Source of the DNA: Paratrimastix pyriformis
Lineage: Eukaryota > Preaxostyla > Paratrimastigidae
NCBI GenBank assembly: GCA_027972325.1
Contig: JAPMOS010000115.1
Coordinates: 80,001-127,429, forward strand
Length of the DNA: 47,429 nucleotides
Direction: 5' to 3'
The translations under genes were made by a program, and so were the position numbers. Of the stretch, positions 28,177 through 40,506 are shown piece by piece. Numbering within the stretch: position 1 is the stretch's first letter; every line of letters begins with the position of its first letter. The notes beneath the pieces are model-generated. The model was not told where the DNA came from, made no database searches, and was given only the letters and a program-made list of their open reading frames with translations.

Positions 28177-31100
28177 CCCATGAGGGATCGTGGCCCTCCG
28201 CGGGTGCGGAAAGCAGCTGGGGGCCGGAACGAGGCGCAGCGGACGCGGGCTTGGTGGTGGCCTGGGCGACTGACGCTGCTGCGGTGGCTTGGAGTGTTGT
28301 TGCTGGGCCTGGGCCGGGGTCTGGGGTTGAGGCTGAGCCGGCTGGGGCTGAGGCGACGGCTTGGCCTGGGGGCGGGCTGCGGCGGCTTGGCCTGGGGGCG
28401 GGCTGCGGTGGCTTGGCCTGGGGGCGGGCTGCGGCGGCTTGGCCTGGGGGCGGGCTGCGGCGGCTTGGCCTGGCTGGCTCGGGGCTTGGCTTTGGGCTCG
28501 GGCTCGGGCACCGGTTTCGACGAAGGCTGGGCTTCCTCGGTGGCCGACTCCGGTGGGAGTGCGCAGGCCTTGACCTCATACTCGTCATCGGCCTCCGCCG
28601 CCTTGGCCTCGGCTTCGGAGGTCGGCTCGGCTTGGGAAAGAAGCGCCTTCAGGGTGGCCCGCTTGGCCGGCTCTGACTTCGGCGGCTCTGGGTGCTCGGA
28701 GGCGGCTTCCTCCCGGAGTGCCCGCCTTTCCTCACGTAGTTCCCGGTCGACGGTCTTCAGCATGCGCTTGCTGGCACGGGGATGTCGTGGTGGCCCATCT
28801 CCTCCCAGAGCCGGGCGTACGGGCAGTGCTCGGGCATCAGGTAGTCCTGCATTGCCGGTGGCAGTTGTGCCGCGCACCACCCCAGCCAGTAGCCGAGGAC
28901 CAACTCGAACTCGGAGACGCCGGCCGTCCATGAAGGTGATCTCCTGGGGCATGTTGCCAACGTCCGTCTCGTTGAGGCGCTCGAACGGGCAGCCCAGCTC
29001 ACCCAGCTCCTCGGAGAAGGCCGGGAGTCGAACCTTGCCCTTGCGGAATGGGAAGGGCCGCACGTTGAGGCAGTTCATGAAGGCAAGGTCTCGGTCCGGA
29101 CGAGATGGCACCGCAGGATCTCCCGGGCGGCCTCGTCGGGGGCAGGTAGAGGACGGTGGTCTCCGGCGGCCACCTCAGCTGCATCGTGGGCCTCGAGCAG
29201 CATGAAGGTCTGCTCGGCCTGCCGAATGGGCTTCTTGAGATCGGCCGCTGCAGTAGAGGTGGCCTCAGAACCACTGAACGACCCCTCCAACATGGCGCGA
29301 GCAAGCCACCGATTCATCTCCGCATCCCTGGCCTGGCGGGCAGGACGTGTGAGCGGCAGCGTGGAAATGGTTGGTGCATGCGGACCTCAAAGATGCGCCA
29401 CAGGTTCGTGGCTGACGGCTGTCGCTCAACCGGGAGCTGGGAGAGGGCACACAGCATCTCCAGGGAGAAGCACTCCAGAATCTTCACAAGCTTGGCCGGG
29501 GCGTCTTCGCCTTTGGGGAAGTGCAGCTCCTTGAGGGCGGGTTCCAAATGTGTGGCAAAGTCAGGATCCTCACGGATGTAGCGCTTGGGGGCCTGATAAG
29601 GGCGGGGAGGTGGGGTGATGATAATCAATAGACGGGAGACGACAGACTTGGAGGGATGCACGCTTGAGGTTCAGCAGGACGTCGAAGGTGCTGCTTCCAA
29701 ACCGCGCGTCGTGAGTAAGCAGGTTGACCCGATGTTGCAGCTCGAGCATGGCCTCCGGATCGAGAGTGTTGTAAACGGCCACGTCGATGTAGTCCTCCTT
29801 CAGGTGCTGTGCAGGGGAAGAGGTGCGTTGTTATGAGGGCGGAGACAACGTGCAAGAGACCTGCCGGATCTGGGGTGTAGCTTGTTGAGCTTCTCCACCC
29901 TTTGGCGAAGCTCGGTCCGCTGTTCTGCGGTGATCTCGGGCGGCAACTCGGAGACCCGGCGCGGGTCCACGATGATGCGCGCAACCTGGAACCTAGGGGC
30001 ACGATTAGAGGCCGATCCACCAAAAGAGCATTGTCAGACCGGTGCGAGCCGTCGACCACCTGGTATCGAGCCTCGTCCAGGGCCGACGTTTGGACGATTA
30101 TGCTGAACAGGACGGCCGCTCCCAGCTTCTCGAACCATTCCACAATTGCTCCGAGGCGCTCGTAGGCAAGGGGCCGGGCGAGGCTCGGGCAGGGGTCGAT
30201 GGAGCTCAGCAGCACATGGGCCCTCTTGCCGTGGCACTTTTCCGACAGAGAGAGATCGAAGAGCCCCCTAACAACCCGAACAAAGCGAGAAGGAATGTGC
30301 AGTCAGTAACTTGTTCAAAAAAGGGAAACGATGAAAACAGGTCACGAGTGGTGGGAGGAGGCAGGGTGGCGCGCAAGGTACGCATTGACGATATCAACGA
30401 CGGACTGCATTACTTGGCGAGCGGGGTGGGAGGAGGGAGGGTGGCGCGCAAGGTACGCATTGACGAGATCAACGACGGACTGCAGTACTTGGCGAGCGGC
30501 CTCCGGGGAGAAGTCGTCCGGGTCGGTCGGCCGGGCCCGCTTGCGCTCGGCCTTCGCCTTGGGTTCGGGGCACGGCCGCCCTCGTCCGACGACGAGGAGG
30601 AGATCTCCACTGGGGCCGGGTGCTTGTGCCGGTGCCGCGGCCTGGCGTCCTCCTGGGGGCGTCGTCCGAGCCCTTCGCCTCCGCAGCCTCCTTGGCCTCA
30701 TGAGGCGGCCCAGGCTTCCGGCGGGCCGGTGGCGGGGCCGGGGCCGCGGCCTTCGCCTCCTTGGCGGCCTCCTTCTTGGACTTGGCGGCCACCGGGGCCG
30801 CCTTCTTGCCTTCTTCGGGGCCTCGCGATCCTTCTTGGGCTTGGCGGCCGCCGGGGCCGCCTTCTTGGGCTTGGGCGGGCTCGGCACATCATCGTCGTCC
30901 AGGATTCTGAAATCCAAAAAGAATCAGCTGGGAAAGGCCAGAACCCGCTCCGACAGACGGCCGAGCGGCTCCAGTTCCCTTGTCCTTGTGCTCGACGGCG
31001 CCAGAGGCGGGCGTCGTCGGACGGGCCGGGGTCGGGGCGGTCGGGGCCTTCGGGGCGGTAGGGGTCGGGGCAGGGGCGCTCCTGGTGCGGTGTGCGTGGC

Positions 31101-31513
31101 GGCGGGGCGGGAGACCTAACAAAGAACGAATTTAGCACCGAGCCGGAGGTGCGATGCAAATACGGACGAGGGCTCCTCGCGTTCAGGCTCGTCCTCCTCC
31201 CCACCGATGTCGAGGAGGAGGTCTTTGCCGGCGGAATCAGGTGAGGACGGCCGGAAAAGGCCGTCAAAAGTCTGTCGAATCAGCTCCAGATGGTAGGGCG
31301 TCATGAGCCCCGCGCCCAACGGCTGGGTGAGGGAGGAGAGGCGTCGACGGAAGCTATGACAACAAGTTTCGGGAAAACGAGGGAGCGAGTAAAACAAACC
31401 AATTGATCGCCTGGTAACCCTCGGCCCATTTCGGGGGTCCTGGCCGATCGCACCCTCGCAATACTCAATGGCTTCTTGGGGGTGTGGAACTGGTTCCAAT
31501 CGATCGAGTTCAT
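27723..31513 (-). CDS. Multi-exon gene with ParB-like motif and DNA methyltransferase part (copy A)
   Basis: A GC-rich minus-strand gene read from an ATG at 31513. Coding-like segments are separated by short GT..AG gaps, for example 31354-31399 (46 nt), 28050-28104 (55 nt) and 27754-27820 (67 nt), the last two shared with copy B. In order it shows: a helical N-terminal part with an acidic tail; Lys/Pro/Ala-rich sequence; a 25-residue unit present twice; a ParB/Srx-like motif (YQVVDGSHR, about 30039-30065) with a following PLIVPL strand; helical exons (about 29150-29800); long Pro/Ala tracts with 27-bp repeats (28360-28480); then a beta-class methyltransferase start (YCGDAEAIL) and motif IV (VLDAPWG). 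The viral island truncates it before motif I. ParB-methyltransferase fusions are known in phages and bacteria. Exon limits in the middle part are uncertain and frames change often. Confidence 0.6.
28360..28480. repeat. Short tandem repeats of about 27 bp
   Basis: About four units of the phrase GGCTTGGCCTGGGGGCGGGC, coding on the minus strand for Pro/Ala/Arg repeats in the linker before the methyltransferase part. Confidence 0.85.
30355..30500. repeat. 75-bp tandem duplication coding for a 25-residue helix
   Basis: Two nearly identical units of 75 bp; because the period is a multiple of three, each adds a helical unit of the ARQVLQSVVDLVNAYLARHP type to the same frame of copy A. Confidence 0.85.
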
Positions 31514-31584
31514 CTGAAAACGGCAAAAGGCGCGTTAACAAAGGTTAGAACCCGGGGTAAGGTCCACCTCGCGAGTTGAATGAG

Positions 31585-32400
31585 AACACCACCACCTCGA
31601 AAAATTCGATGTCAAAACACCACCTCGAAAAATTCGATTTCTATTGAAAATCCATACCGCCGGTATGGATTTTAGTACCCCCGACAAACATCGCGATACC
31701 GGTTCTGATGATGCAAATCGATGAGTTACACCAAAAACACTTGGGATGATGTCGGAACACCACCTCGAAAAATTCGATTTTCTCTTGAAAATCCATACCG
31801 CCGGTATGGATTTTAGTACCCCGACAAACATCGTGATACCGGTTCTGATGATGCAAATCGATGAGTTTCATCGAAAAAACACTTGGGATGATGTCAGAAC
31901 ACCACCTCGAAAAATTCGATTTCTATTGAAAATCCATACCGCCGGTATGGATTTTAGTACCCCCGACAAACATCGTGATACCGGTTCTGATGATGCAAAT
32001 CGATGAGTTTCATCGAAAAAACACTTGGGATGATGTCAGAACACCACCTCGAAAAATTCGATTTCTATTGAAAATCCATACCGCCGGTATGGATTTTAGT
32101 ACCCCGACAAACATCGCGATACCGGTTCTGATGATGTAAATCGATGAGTTTCATCGAAAAACACTTGGGATGATGTCAGAACACCACCTCGAAAAATTCG
32201 ATTTCTATTGAAAATCCATACCGCCGGTATGGATTTTAGTACCCCCGACAAACATCGCGATACCGGTTCTGATGATGCAAATCGATTTGTTTCATCGAAA
32301 AAACACTTGGGATGATGTCGGAACACCACCTCGAAAAATTCGATTTCTATTGAAAATCCATACCGCCGGTATGGATTTTAGTACCCCCGACAAACATTTG
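31585..32400. repeat. 141-bp satellite with central palindrome, six units
   Basis: The phrase CCATACCGCCGGTATGG recurs about every 141 bp (at about 31652, 31793, 31934, 32076, 32216 and 32358). Extended, it is a palindrome of about 27 bp (AAAATCCATACC, GCC, GGTATGGATTTT). A second shared block contains CGATACCGGTTCTGATGATG. The array fills the space between two divergent genes. Short open frames in it are repeat artefacts. Confidence 0.93.
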
Positions 32401-32451
32401 ATGGTTTAGTGGCTCTAACCTTGGGTAATAGCCACACTTGATCCCGCCAAA

Positions 32452-33638
32452 ATGCCCAAGGAAAGCACTCAGGAACTTCGTGAGACGCGCAGCGGCCGCC
32501 GTTACCCGACTCCTCGTCACTCGCGGGATGACTCCTCGGAGGAGGAACCGCGAGGCCATTCGAGGAAACGTGCGCGCGCTGAACCCAAGTCATCCGCCGC
32601 CGATGCAGCGCCGGCCTCGCCTCTTCGCCTGGACACTGTCACCGAAGATGAAGCTGAGCAAGAGGAGACCCAACGCGCCAGCCAGGAACACGTGGCGACC
32701 GAACAGGAACAAGAGGAGATCCAACATGCCAGCCAAGATGCCGATCAACATCACCCAGTCGTCTTCATTCCATCAGCCGAGCATTCTTCCAGCAGCGAAC
32801 ATGCGCGGGCGAGCGTGCTACCCGAGCCGCCCACCGCCGAGCCCGAGGCCCCTGAGCCTGAGCAGACCACCGTGCCAGAGCAGACCACCGAGCCCGTGCC
32901 TGAGCAGACCACCATCGAACCTTTGGAGACCACCACAACTGAACCCGAGGTGACTACCTCCGACCCTGTGCAGGCCACCACCACCGAACCCGCAGAACCC
33001 TCAGAACCCGAACCGGCGCAGTCCGAACTACAGCAAACCGGCACAGAACCGGAAGCCGCCGAGCAGTCCGTCCCTGGTGAACCCGAGCAGCTCGCCGAAC
33101 CCGAGCAGCCCGCCGAACCTGAGCTGACCCCCGAACCCGAGCAGACCGCAGCCCCTCCTCCGACGCCCTCAAAGCAGCCCCCCCAACGCCGGACCGCCCC
33201 TCCGTCGTCGTCGCTTGCCCCTCCTCCGAAACCGAGGGCGGGTTCGCCTCCCAAGAAACTGCCCGACTCCATCCCGCCCAAGACGCCAGCACAGGCCCCC
33301 CCGGCTATCAAGAGGTCCGCTCCCGTTCCCCCGACATCGATCCTGGCAACCCAGCGTTCACCGCCGCCGCCGGCTGCTGGTTCAATCGTTGCTCTCAAGA
33401 CGCCTCCGCCTCCGGCATCCGTGCCTTCCAGAACCCCACGTGCAGCCCCTGTCGCGTCCTCCGCCTCACGTGCAGCCCCGGTCACCGCCACGAGCACTAC
33501 TGCCACGCCTCCAGCAGTGGCTCCGGGTCGGGCTTCCGTGCCTCCCAGAACCCCACGTGCAGCCCCGGTCACCGCCACGAGCACGACTGCCACGCCTCCA
33601 GCAGTGGCTCCGGGTCGGGCTTCCGTGCCTCCCAGAAC
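32452..33638 (+). CDS. Disordered N-terminal coding part of methyltransferase gene copy B
   Basis: A long GC-rich frame beginning MPKESTQELRETRSGRRYP and rich in Pro, Glu, Thr, Ala and Ser, with TTEPE-like and PPRTPRAAP-like repeats and an early basic stretch (SRKRAR) that could serve as a nuclear signal. No folded domain is visible. It runs up to the DIRS insertion, and methyltransferase coding sequence resumes on the far side in the same direction, so it probably belongs to that gene. A retroelement Gag-like role is an alternative I find weaker. A 96-bp repeat near 33420-33630 codes for repeated PPRTPRAAPVTA units. Confidence 0.5.
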
Positions 33639-33780
33639 AGAGAGTTATACGAATATGGAGGAGTAGAGAGTATCTCTACTCTTTGATGTAAGCGTTGCGA
33701 TTATCATCCCCCTCGCGCAATGAAAGAAAAGAAAAAGAACGGAGTACCGGCACAGATAGAGATGCCAACCCCGGTTCGCG
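33636..33780. repeat. DIRS terminal inverted repeat, 3' side
   Basis: Matches 40325-40445 in reverse complement, except at the outermost 27 bp, which are unique to this end as usual in DIRS elements. Confidence 0.88.
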
Positions 33781-33849
33781 AAGATGAAATATCCCCGCAC
33801 TCCTTTCTTCCAAGTTCGGGGCAGCTCGCTGGGAGGATGGGTGGGACCG

Positions 33850-33981
33850 AGTAGAGATACTCTCTACTCCTCCATATTCGTATAACTCTCTGTTTTGGGT
33901 CGATACTTCCCAAAACTACAGTTATACTCTAGGGAACACTCCCGTGTTCCTCGGAGTAGAGAGTATCTCTACTCTTTGATG
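33850..33981. repeat. DIRS internal complementary region
   Basis: The first half (to about 33893) is the reverse complement of the outer 3' end (33636-33680), and the second half repeats the outer 5' end (40417-40506) inverted. The two are fused through the shared GTT, the layout that lets DIRS cDNA be closed into a circle. Confidence 0.88.
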
Positions 33982-34202
33982 GAGAAAAGATCCCAAGCCA
34001 TGAGATCAAGCCCAACCCAACCGCGCAGAGAGCCGCGCCTAGCGGAGGTCAAGTCCCTGACAGGACTGAGAGTCACACGAAGCGATGCTCAGCACCGCAC
34101 TCGTATTCCTCAACCAAGTGAACACACGAAAGAACTCAACAAACCGGTGAAAGCTTAAAGTTAGCTATCATCGCCGGGCACCCCAGCACGGGGCGAAGAA
34201 TC

Positions 34203-35095
34203 TCAGGCGTAAATGGCCGCGCCAAGCTCGGCCACCTTACTGCTTCTCAAGTAGAATCGCGAGAAGGTATCGGAGCGACTGCTCCAACGGAACTGAAGAA
34301 GGACCAGGGGCTCTCGTATCCCCGCCTCCAGCGCCCTCGACGAGCCCATGCCCCTCAGGCAGTGGGGTTTAAACTTCTTGGGATCAATCCCCGCGGCGAT
34401 CATCAACCGCTTCACGCACGACCCCAACCACTTGGCCGTACAGGGGAACCATCCCGGAAGCTGACAAACAGCGGTTCCGGGGGGCCGCCAAGGGGCGACG
34501 ATCCAGAAGCTCGTCCACTGCCGCCACCGCGCACCTGAAAGGATGGGTGGGGCAGGCTGGGATGGGCTGGGTAACCCAGAGCATCGCTCTCGTTTCCCTT
34601 CGTCAGAGCTCGGAAACGGAGAGCGTCCTTGCCAATGTCAGACCTGGTCAGATCAATTCTGACCTGGTCCGCTTTCCGCAACCCAAAGATGAGCAGGAGG
34701 GTCGCCACTTTCGCGACCAACTGCCAATCTTCCAAGGCATCGTTGGGCCCCCAACGATCCAAGAGCGCCCAGATCACCCCCAGATCAGGGTGTTCCGCAT
34801 ACCGCGGAAGCTCCGGGCGGACCTTCCTGACACCCGTCATGAGGGCCGACACTGAGGGTTCCTCCCCGACCGCGAAGCCAAGAATCGGCTTCAAATTGGT
34901 GGAGATCGCTGCCACGCGAGACTTGCATGCAGAGTACCCCAGCTGCAACTCGGCCTGCTCATCCGCCACAAAATTGGCTGTCTGGACTGCAAGCCCCACC
35001 CGGTCCCGAAGGCAAGGGTCCCTGCCCCGAGCTGCGCACCAAGTGGTATAGCGCTTCCAAGCCGCCGCATAGGCTTTCTGAGTCGAGGGTTCCAA
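34203..35095 (-). pseudogene. DIRS tyrosine recombinase region (fossil)
   Basis: An N-terminal SAM-like helical part and catalytic-type boxes are visible: FGLRKADQ for the first Arg, HCLRG for the His-x-x-Arg box, and TFSRFY with the likely nucleophile Tyr. These mark a DIRS/Ngaro-type integrating recombinase. Confidence 0.85.
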
Positions 35096-35299
35096 ACGCG
35101 CCCCGATAAGGCGGCGCGCCCTCCGAAAGGCCCATGGGCAACTGAGGGACGAACCCTCCCGCCGCCGAGGTGGCGGTACCCGCCCGCTCCGGACTGGGGC
35201 GGGCGAGCTCGGTCGCCTCCAGCCCTAGCGAGTCGCAGCAATCGACCCAACAGCTGGGACAGGACCACTCGTCGTCCTCTCTCCCCAGCCCAGGGGCAG

Positions 35300-37600
35300 G
35301 CGACCGATCAGATCGTCCACCGGGACCGACAGAGCCTGTCCGAAGCGGGCCCTGGCCTTCGGTTGACCGGGTGGCCCGACACCCGGACCACCCACGCTGG
35401 CCAAGGCGGAGTCCCCAGCGGGGATTGATTGGCCATCGACTGCGGCAGGAAGAGGGCCGGCGACTGGGGAAGCAGCAACGGGGGTCTGACCAGCAGAGTC
35501 AGGAGCAGTGGCCACCACGGCTGCGTCGGCCAGAAGGGGACGCAGACCACCGCCGACGCCCGCTGCGCCGCAATGCGTCTGAGCAGGGGCAGCAGAAGGG
35601 AGAACGGGGTTGCACCAGCACGTCACTCCCCAAATCCTGCTTCAGAGCATCCACCGCCTCGCACCCGAGAGCGGGGAAACGAGACCACCACCTTGGGAGG
35701 AGGTGATTGCCCTGGGTGGCGAAAGCGTCGACTTCGCACGGGCCCAGAAGATCCATCGCCAGGCGGAAGACCACTGGGTGGATCTTCCAGTCCTCCGGGT
35801 CCAGCCACCGAGACAGGAAGTCGGGCCGGTAGTTTGTCCGGCCTGGGACATGAACCGCCACGAGCCGAATGCCCAGCTCGGAGACGAGGTCGAAGAGACG
35901 CCGCAACCCCGCATTCATTTCCGGCGAGGTCGACTTCCACTTCGTGACCCCCAGACGACCGCGGAGTTGTCGCAGCGCCAAAGCACCTGCTGACCCCTCA
36001 CAGCGTCGGCGAAGGTGCGCAGCGTGAGGAAGCCCGCTTCCAACTCCAAGGGTGAGATCGAGTGGGGATCCAGCTCGAGGGGCCACAATCCCCTCGTCTC
36101 GCGATACTCCCCCCTCCGTGTGCGGAGGACTCCCGCCCAGGCGAAGAAGGACGCATCCGTCTGTATCACCACCTGGGGTCTCGGCGGGGCGAACGACGCG
36201 CCGTTGCAGCGGGACAAATTGTCCCGCCACCAGCGGAGATCCGCACGCGATGGATCGTCCAGGAGCGCCACTGCCTCCCAACCGCCGGGGCACCTCCTCG
36301 TCTTGGAGGCCAACCGGTTCAAGTTGAACAGGTAAAGATGGGCAGGCAGGACCGCCTCCCGGAGGCAGGACAGGGAGCCAGCGAGTCTCGCTAACTCCCG
36401 TGCTCTGAAGGGCCGTTCCGGCCCCTGGACAGGGCCGCCTCGACCAAGGAAAGAGTAGCCCTGACCTTGTGAGACGGAACCCTGAACGCCATGCGCACCG
36501 AGTCGATCTGCAAACCGAGGTGCTCCAGGCAGGTCACCGGAGCCGGTGTGCATTTCTTGGCGTTCAAGCCAAACCCCAGCTCGGTCAAAGGAGGATCGCG
36601 AAAACCGTGTGCCGCACGGTCTCTTCCCTGGACGATCCTACCACCAGGATATCGTCCAAATAGATAGAGATCCTCACCCCTTTGAACCGGATCTCTGCCA
36701 TGGGAACCCGCATCATTTTTGTAAATGTGCGTGGAGCCGTATTTAGGCCGAAGGGCATCGCCACAAAGGCGTACACCCTGCCCTCCCAACTGAAGCAGAG
36801 GTATCTGGAGGTCTCCAGGGGAGTGGGACATGGAGATAAGCCTTGGAGAAGTCGAGGCTTAACATCCAGTCCCCCTTGCCCACCAGCGCCGCCGCCGTGG
36901 ACAAGGCCTCCACCCTGAAATGGTCGCAGCTGACGAACTCGTTCAGGGGAGCCGCGTTGATGACGCCGCGCCGACCCCCGTCCTTCTTGGGGACTGTGAA
37001 CAGGGAAGGATCGCCCTCGCAAAGGAGGGCGCCACCTCGGCAACCGCGCCTGCCTCTTTGAAGGCCTGGATCTCTTCCCCGAGTGCCCGCAGGTCCTCGT
37101 CCGACAACGGGATCTGCGAAGTCCGGATGCAGTGCTCCGGAGGGTGCGAGACCCACTCTAGGCGAAGGCCCTCCTTCACCAGATCGTGGCACCACTCGGT
37201 CTGGAAGCGCAGTGCGTCCCAGGCCGCGAGGAACGACTTCAGACGCCCCCCCACTGGCTGCGAGCTGGCCATCGCCTGGTTGAGCGCCAGTGCCTGCTCG
37301 AGAGAAACTGAACCCGACTTGGTCCAGAGCTCTTCGGCCAAGAGACCCGGAGCGCCCAGCCCCGGGCCATCTGGGCCCTCCAGTGGGGGGACAGATGGAG
37401 AAATCGTCCAGGGCCCCGCCTAGCTTGAGGGCGTCCGACGACAATCCCAAACTCGCCGCCTGCTCCTCAGGGGTGCGGAACCGACCCACAAAGAGGTCCT
37501 CCACCCCCCCTCGGGCCAAGGGAACCGGTACCAGACCCCCACCCTCCCCCCCACCCTCTTCCTGCGGGAGACCAGTCGGAACGACCAAGGTCTTTCTTAT
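35300..37600 (-). pseudogene. DIRS reverse transcriptase, RNase H and DIRS-type C-terminal domain (fossil)
   Basis: Visible are an RT palm strand (LSLDFSKAYLHVPL), the AMPFGLNTAPRTFTKMM box, the catalytic YLDD, an RNase H part (VVIQTDASFFAWAG) and the following domain with DAFATQGNHLLPRWWSRFP and CVPFWPTQPWW-like motifs that is usual in DIRS elements. The region is broken. Confidence 0.88.
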
Positions 37601-37649
37601 TGCATACCCGCAAGGAAAAACAGTGGTAGGGGGGAAGATGGGGCAGTTA

Positions 37650-40410
37650 CCTACTCTTTCTTCGCGGCGGCCTGGTGCTGGCGCGGAGCCGCATGGTTGG
37701 GCGCCGAGTCATGGCGCGGGCGCTTGTTCAGGCGAGCACCCCCACGGTACCCAGCCCGGCCCCCGCGTCCACCGCGGTCTCGCCCACGGTCCCGCCGGTC
37801 ACTACCGCGGTCCCGCCGGTCACCGCCCCGGTCGCGGCGAGAGGAGCCGCGGTCCCGGTGCTCACCTCGCCCACGAGTCTTGCCGCCCTCTCGCTCCCGC
37901 GAGCGGTCGGACTCGTCGGCTCTCTCCCCCTCGGCTTCGTCGGTCCGCTTCTCGAGCTTGCGGGTCTCCGACTTCGCCTTGAGTGCTTCAAGGTGGGAGT
38001 TAATCACCTCAGCCGACCACGGCAGGCGCGCCGGGTCGGGGTACTGGGCAAGCATGGCAGGCTGCCCGCCGGCGCCCGCCCGGTCGGCCGCAGCTTTGGC
38101 CGACCAAGTCTTAAGCTTGCCCCACGAGACATAGGGCTCCAAGGTCTGGCGGAGCCGGGCGGAGTCGAGGGCGATTTCGACTTCAAGTTGTTCTTGGAGT
38201 GCGGTCAAGAAGTTGACCGCATCATCCAGAGGGGGCAGGAGGTGGGCAAGGGCCTCCCTCGCCCCCCTCCTCATTCCCCACCCGCCAGCCCCACCAGCAT
38301 CGGGAGTAGCGACTTCCGGTGGCCTAGAACAGCCAACCGGGAAAGTTCCACCTCCCGTGACTCAAGCACAAGGAACCCGAGATGGGTCTGGAGTCTCTTA
38401 GCCCCGGCTTCGAGACGCTCGCGTCGGCTCTTGCCGACCGAGTCCAAGAAGTAGTTCACCGGAGGGGGCGGCAGGATTGGGGCTCCAGATGGGAACCCCA
38501 ATGGCCGCGGGGCCGAAAGAAGGCGGGTCAGGGACGTGCGTTGACGCTCCTCCATGATCGCGGGAGGTACGTCCGCATGCAAGTTGGGAACCCGGACCGG
38601 CCCAACCGCCGCACGGACCGCAGCGATATAGTCCGGCGGGTATACGGCATCATCAAAGGCCACGTCCAGGCCAAATTCGCTGAAGTCTACCAAGGCCGCG
38701 AGGGGCATACGCACCCCGCGGCCTGGAGCTTCAACCGCTCCTCCAGGACTCTCTCCCTTCGAAGGAGCTTCGCAAAGGGCTCCTTCGGGGCAGGGATGTC
38801 CTCTGGGCCAGCCGCTGAACGCGCCTCCAGAGCCGCCATACGCGTCATCAACGACTGATTCTGCTCCCTCAGTCTCTGCAGCTCATCCGGAGCGGCAGCC
38901 AGAGGGCCGTCCCGGACGGCCGCCCGCGGAGAAGCCGGAGGGCGCCGGCTCGGCGAGGCCGCCGACGACCCCGAACGCGAGGCCCGAGACGAAGCCCGAG
39001 AGCGGCCCCCCGAACCCGAGCGCGAGGAGCGCGAGGACCGCTCCGTGCGCGACGAGCGTGACGATCGCGAGGGAGACCCCGAAGCCCCGAGCGGGAGCCC
39101 GACCCCGACTGGGCGACCGCCGACGACGGAACGGAGGTGGCTGAGGGGACCCCGACGCCGGGCCAAATGGGACGACGGCCGGGACGGGGACTGGTCACGG
39201 GGCGACGCCGCTCGAGAGTGGAGCGGGTCGGGACGCCCGGACGCCGGCCGCGAAGGGGTGGCGTCGCGGGGCACGGACGCCGACCGGGCGATGGTCGGGT
39301 CAGGAGGGGAACCGGCCCGAGGGTGGACCGGGTCACGAGGTAAGGATTCCGACCGAGATGGGATCGGAGCCGGGCGCGGAGGCGCCGGCCGAGGTTCCGA
39401 CTGAGCCACCGGCCGTACAGAGGCCCCCTTCAGGGCCGCGGAACGTTGGTCAAGCACCGCCGCGGTGTCGCCTGCTGCTTGGGAAGCGCCGGCAACGGAG
39501 CGGCCGGATGCGAATGGATCGGCGGGGCCGAATGAGGGGTGGGGCACGAGGCCGGAGAGGCTGGCACCCGCCGGTCAGAAGACGGCTGCCCCAACGGCGA
39601 AGAGACGCCGGGGAGACGGCCACGGGCAGCGGCCGGCGGAGCGAGCATCGCCCTGCCCAGCTCCGTGCGCGGACGCCCAGCAGCGCTCAGCGGCGAAAGA
39701 GATCGCGCGGGCGGCGAAGAGGACCGCGGAAGAGGCGGCGTCCTCGGCGAAGGAACTCGAGGGGCGGGCGTCACCGCCTGAGCCCCGGACCCAATGGGCC
39801 GCAAAACAAAATGGAGATTGCCCGGATCGGTCACGCCCGGAGACGGGAGTGGCGATTCCGTAACACGTACGACAGGAACTAGGTCCTGGCCGGCAGAACT
39901 CACAGGAGGGGTCCTGTGGCAATGAGATGAATGAGCGGTGACAATACCGAACACCGACCTCGGCACCGGAGTTGACTCCGCAGGTAACGGCAACGGTGAA
40001 GGCCTTGCCGAGACTGGTAGAGCCGCAACCGGACCAGGAGTACTGAAAAGAAATGCAATAATGATCGTCGCCAACGTCGACACAGACGTCAGGACCGAAA
40101 GAGGCAAAGCCTCAGAGCCCCCAAGAGCAGTCGCAGCACGTTCAGAAGAACTGCGCGGAAAAACCAGAAAAGGGGGGCGATGTAATGAATGAGGCGAACG
40201 CGCTCCAAGTCCGTCCCAATGCAAAAGGTGCAGCGGGAACAGTGCGAAGCGAACAGACCCAGAGATGGGAAAGTTCGACATTCGGACGGGAGAAAACAAG
40301 CGTTTCGCCAGAGGGAAAAACGATCGCGAACCGGGGTTGGCATCTCTATCTGTGCCGGTACTCCGTTCTTTTTCTTTTCTTTCATTGCGCGAGGGGGATG
40401 ATAATCGCAA
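37650..40410 (-). pseudogene. DIRS 5' coding region, Gag-like (fossil)
   Basis: Minus-strand frames rich in Pro, Arg, Ser and Asp, including RDRGSSRRDRGGDRRDRGSD-type arginine/aspartate repeats near 37750-37900 and a helical part near 38000-38700. Position and composition suit the Gag-like first gene of DIRS elements. No domain is recognised and it appears broken. Confidence 0.55.
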
Positions 40411-40506
40411 CGCTTACATCAAAGAGTAGAGATACTCTCTACTCCGAGGAACACGGGAGTGTTCCCTAGAGTATAACTGTAGTTTTGGGAAGTATCGACC
40501 CAAAAC
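40325..40506. repeat. DIRS terminal inverted repeat, 5' side
   Basis: The inner 120 bp pair with 33665-33780; the outer 60 bp are unique to this end and recur in the internal complementary region. Confidence 0.88.

Larger units (their letters stand above)
33636..40506 (-). mobile_element. DIRS-type tyrosine-recombinase retrotransposon (fossil)
   Basis: A GC-rich element of about 6.9 kb inserted in methyltransferase gene copy B. It has the three hallmarks of DIRS elements: inverted terminal repeats, an internal complementary region that joins copies of both ends, and a reverse transcriptase-RNase H plus tyrosine recombinase instead of an integrase. The ends share a three-base AAC/GTT core and there is no longer target duplication, as expected of recombinase insertion. 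It looks broken, with several interruptions, but the termini are well kept, so it is not very old. Confidence 0.9.

Noticed and set aside
28090-29205. Long plus-strand frame rich in Gly, Leu and Arg
   Set aside because: It is opposite the Pro/Ala/Arg-rich minus-strand coding sequence that carries the recognisable motifs and introns.
31585-32400. CRISPR-like array
   Set aside because: The units are contiguous 141-bp tandem copies with no unique spacers.
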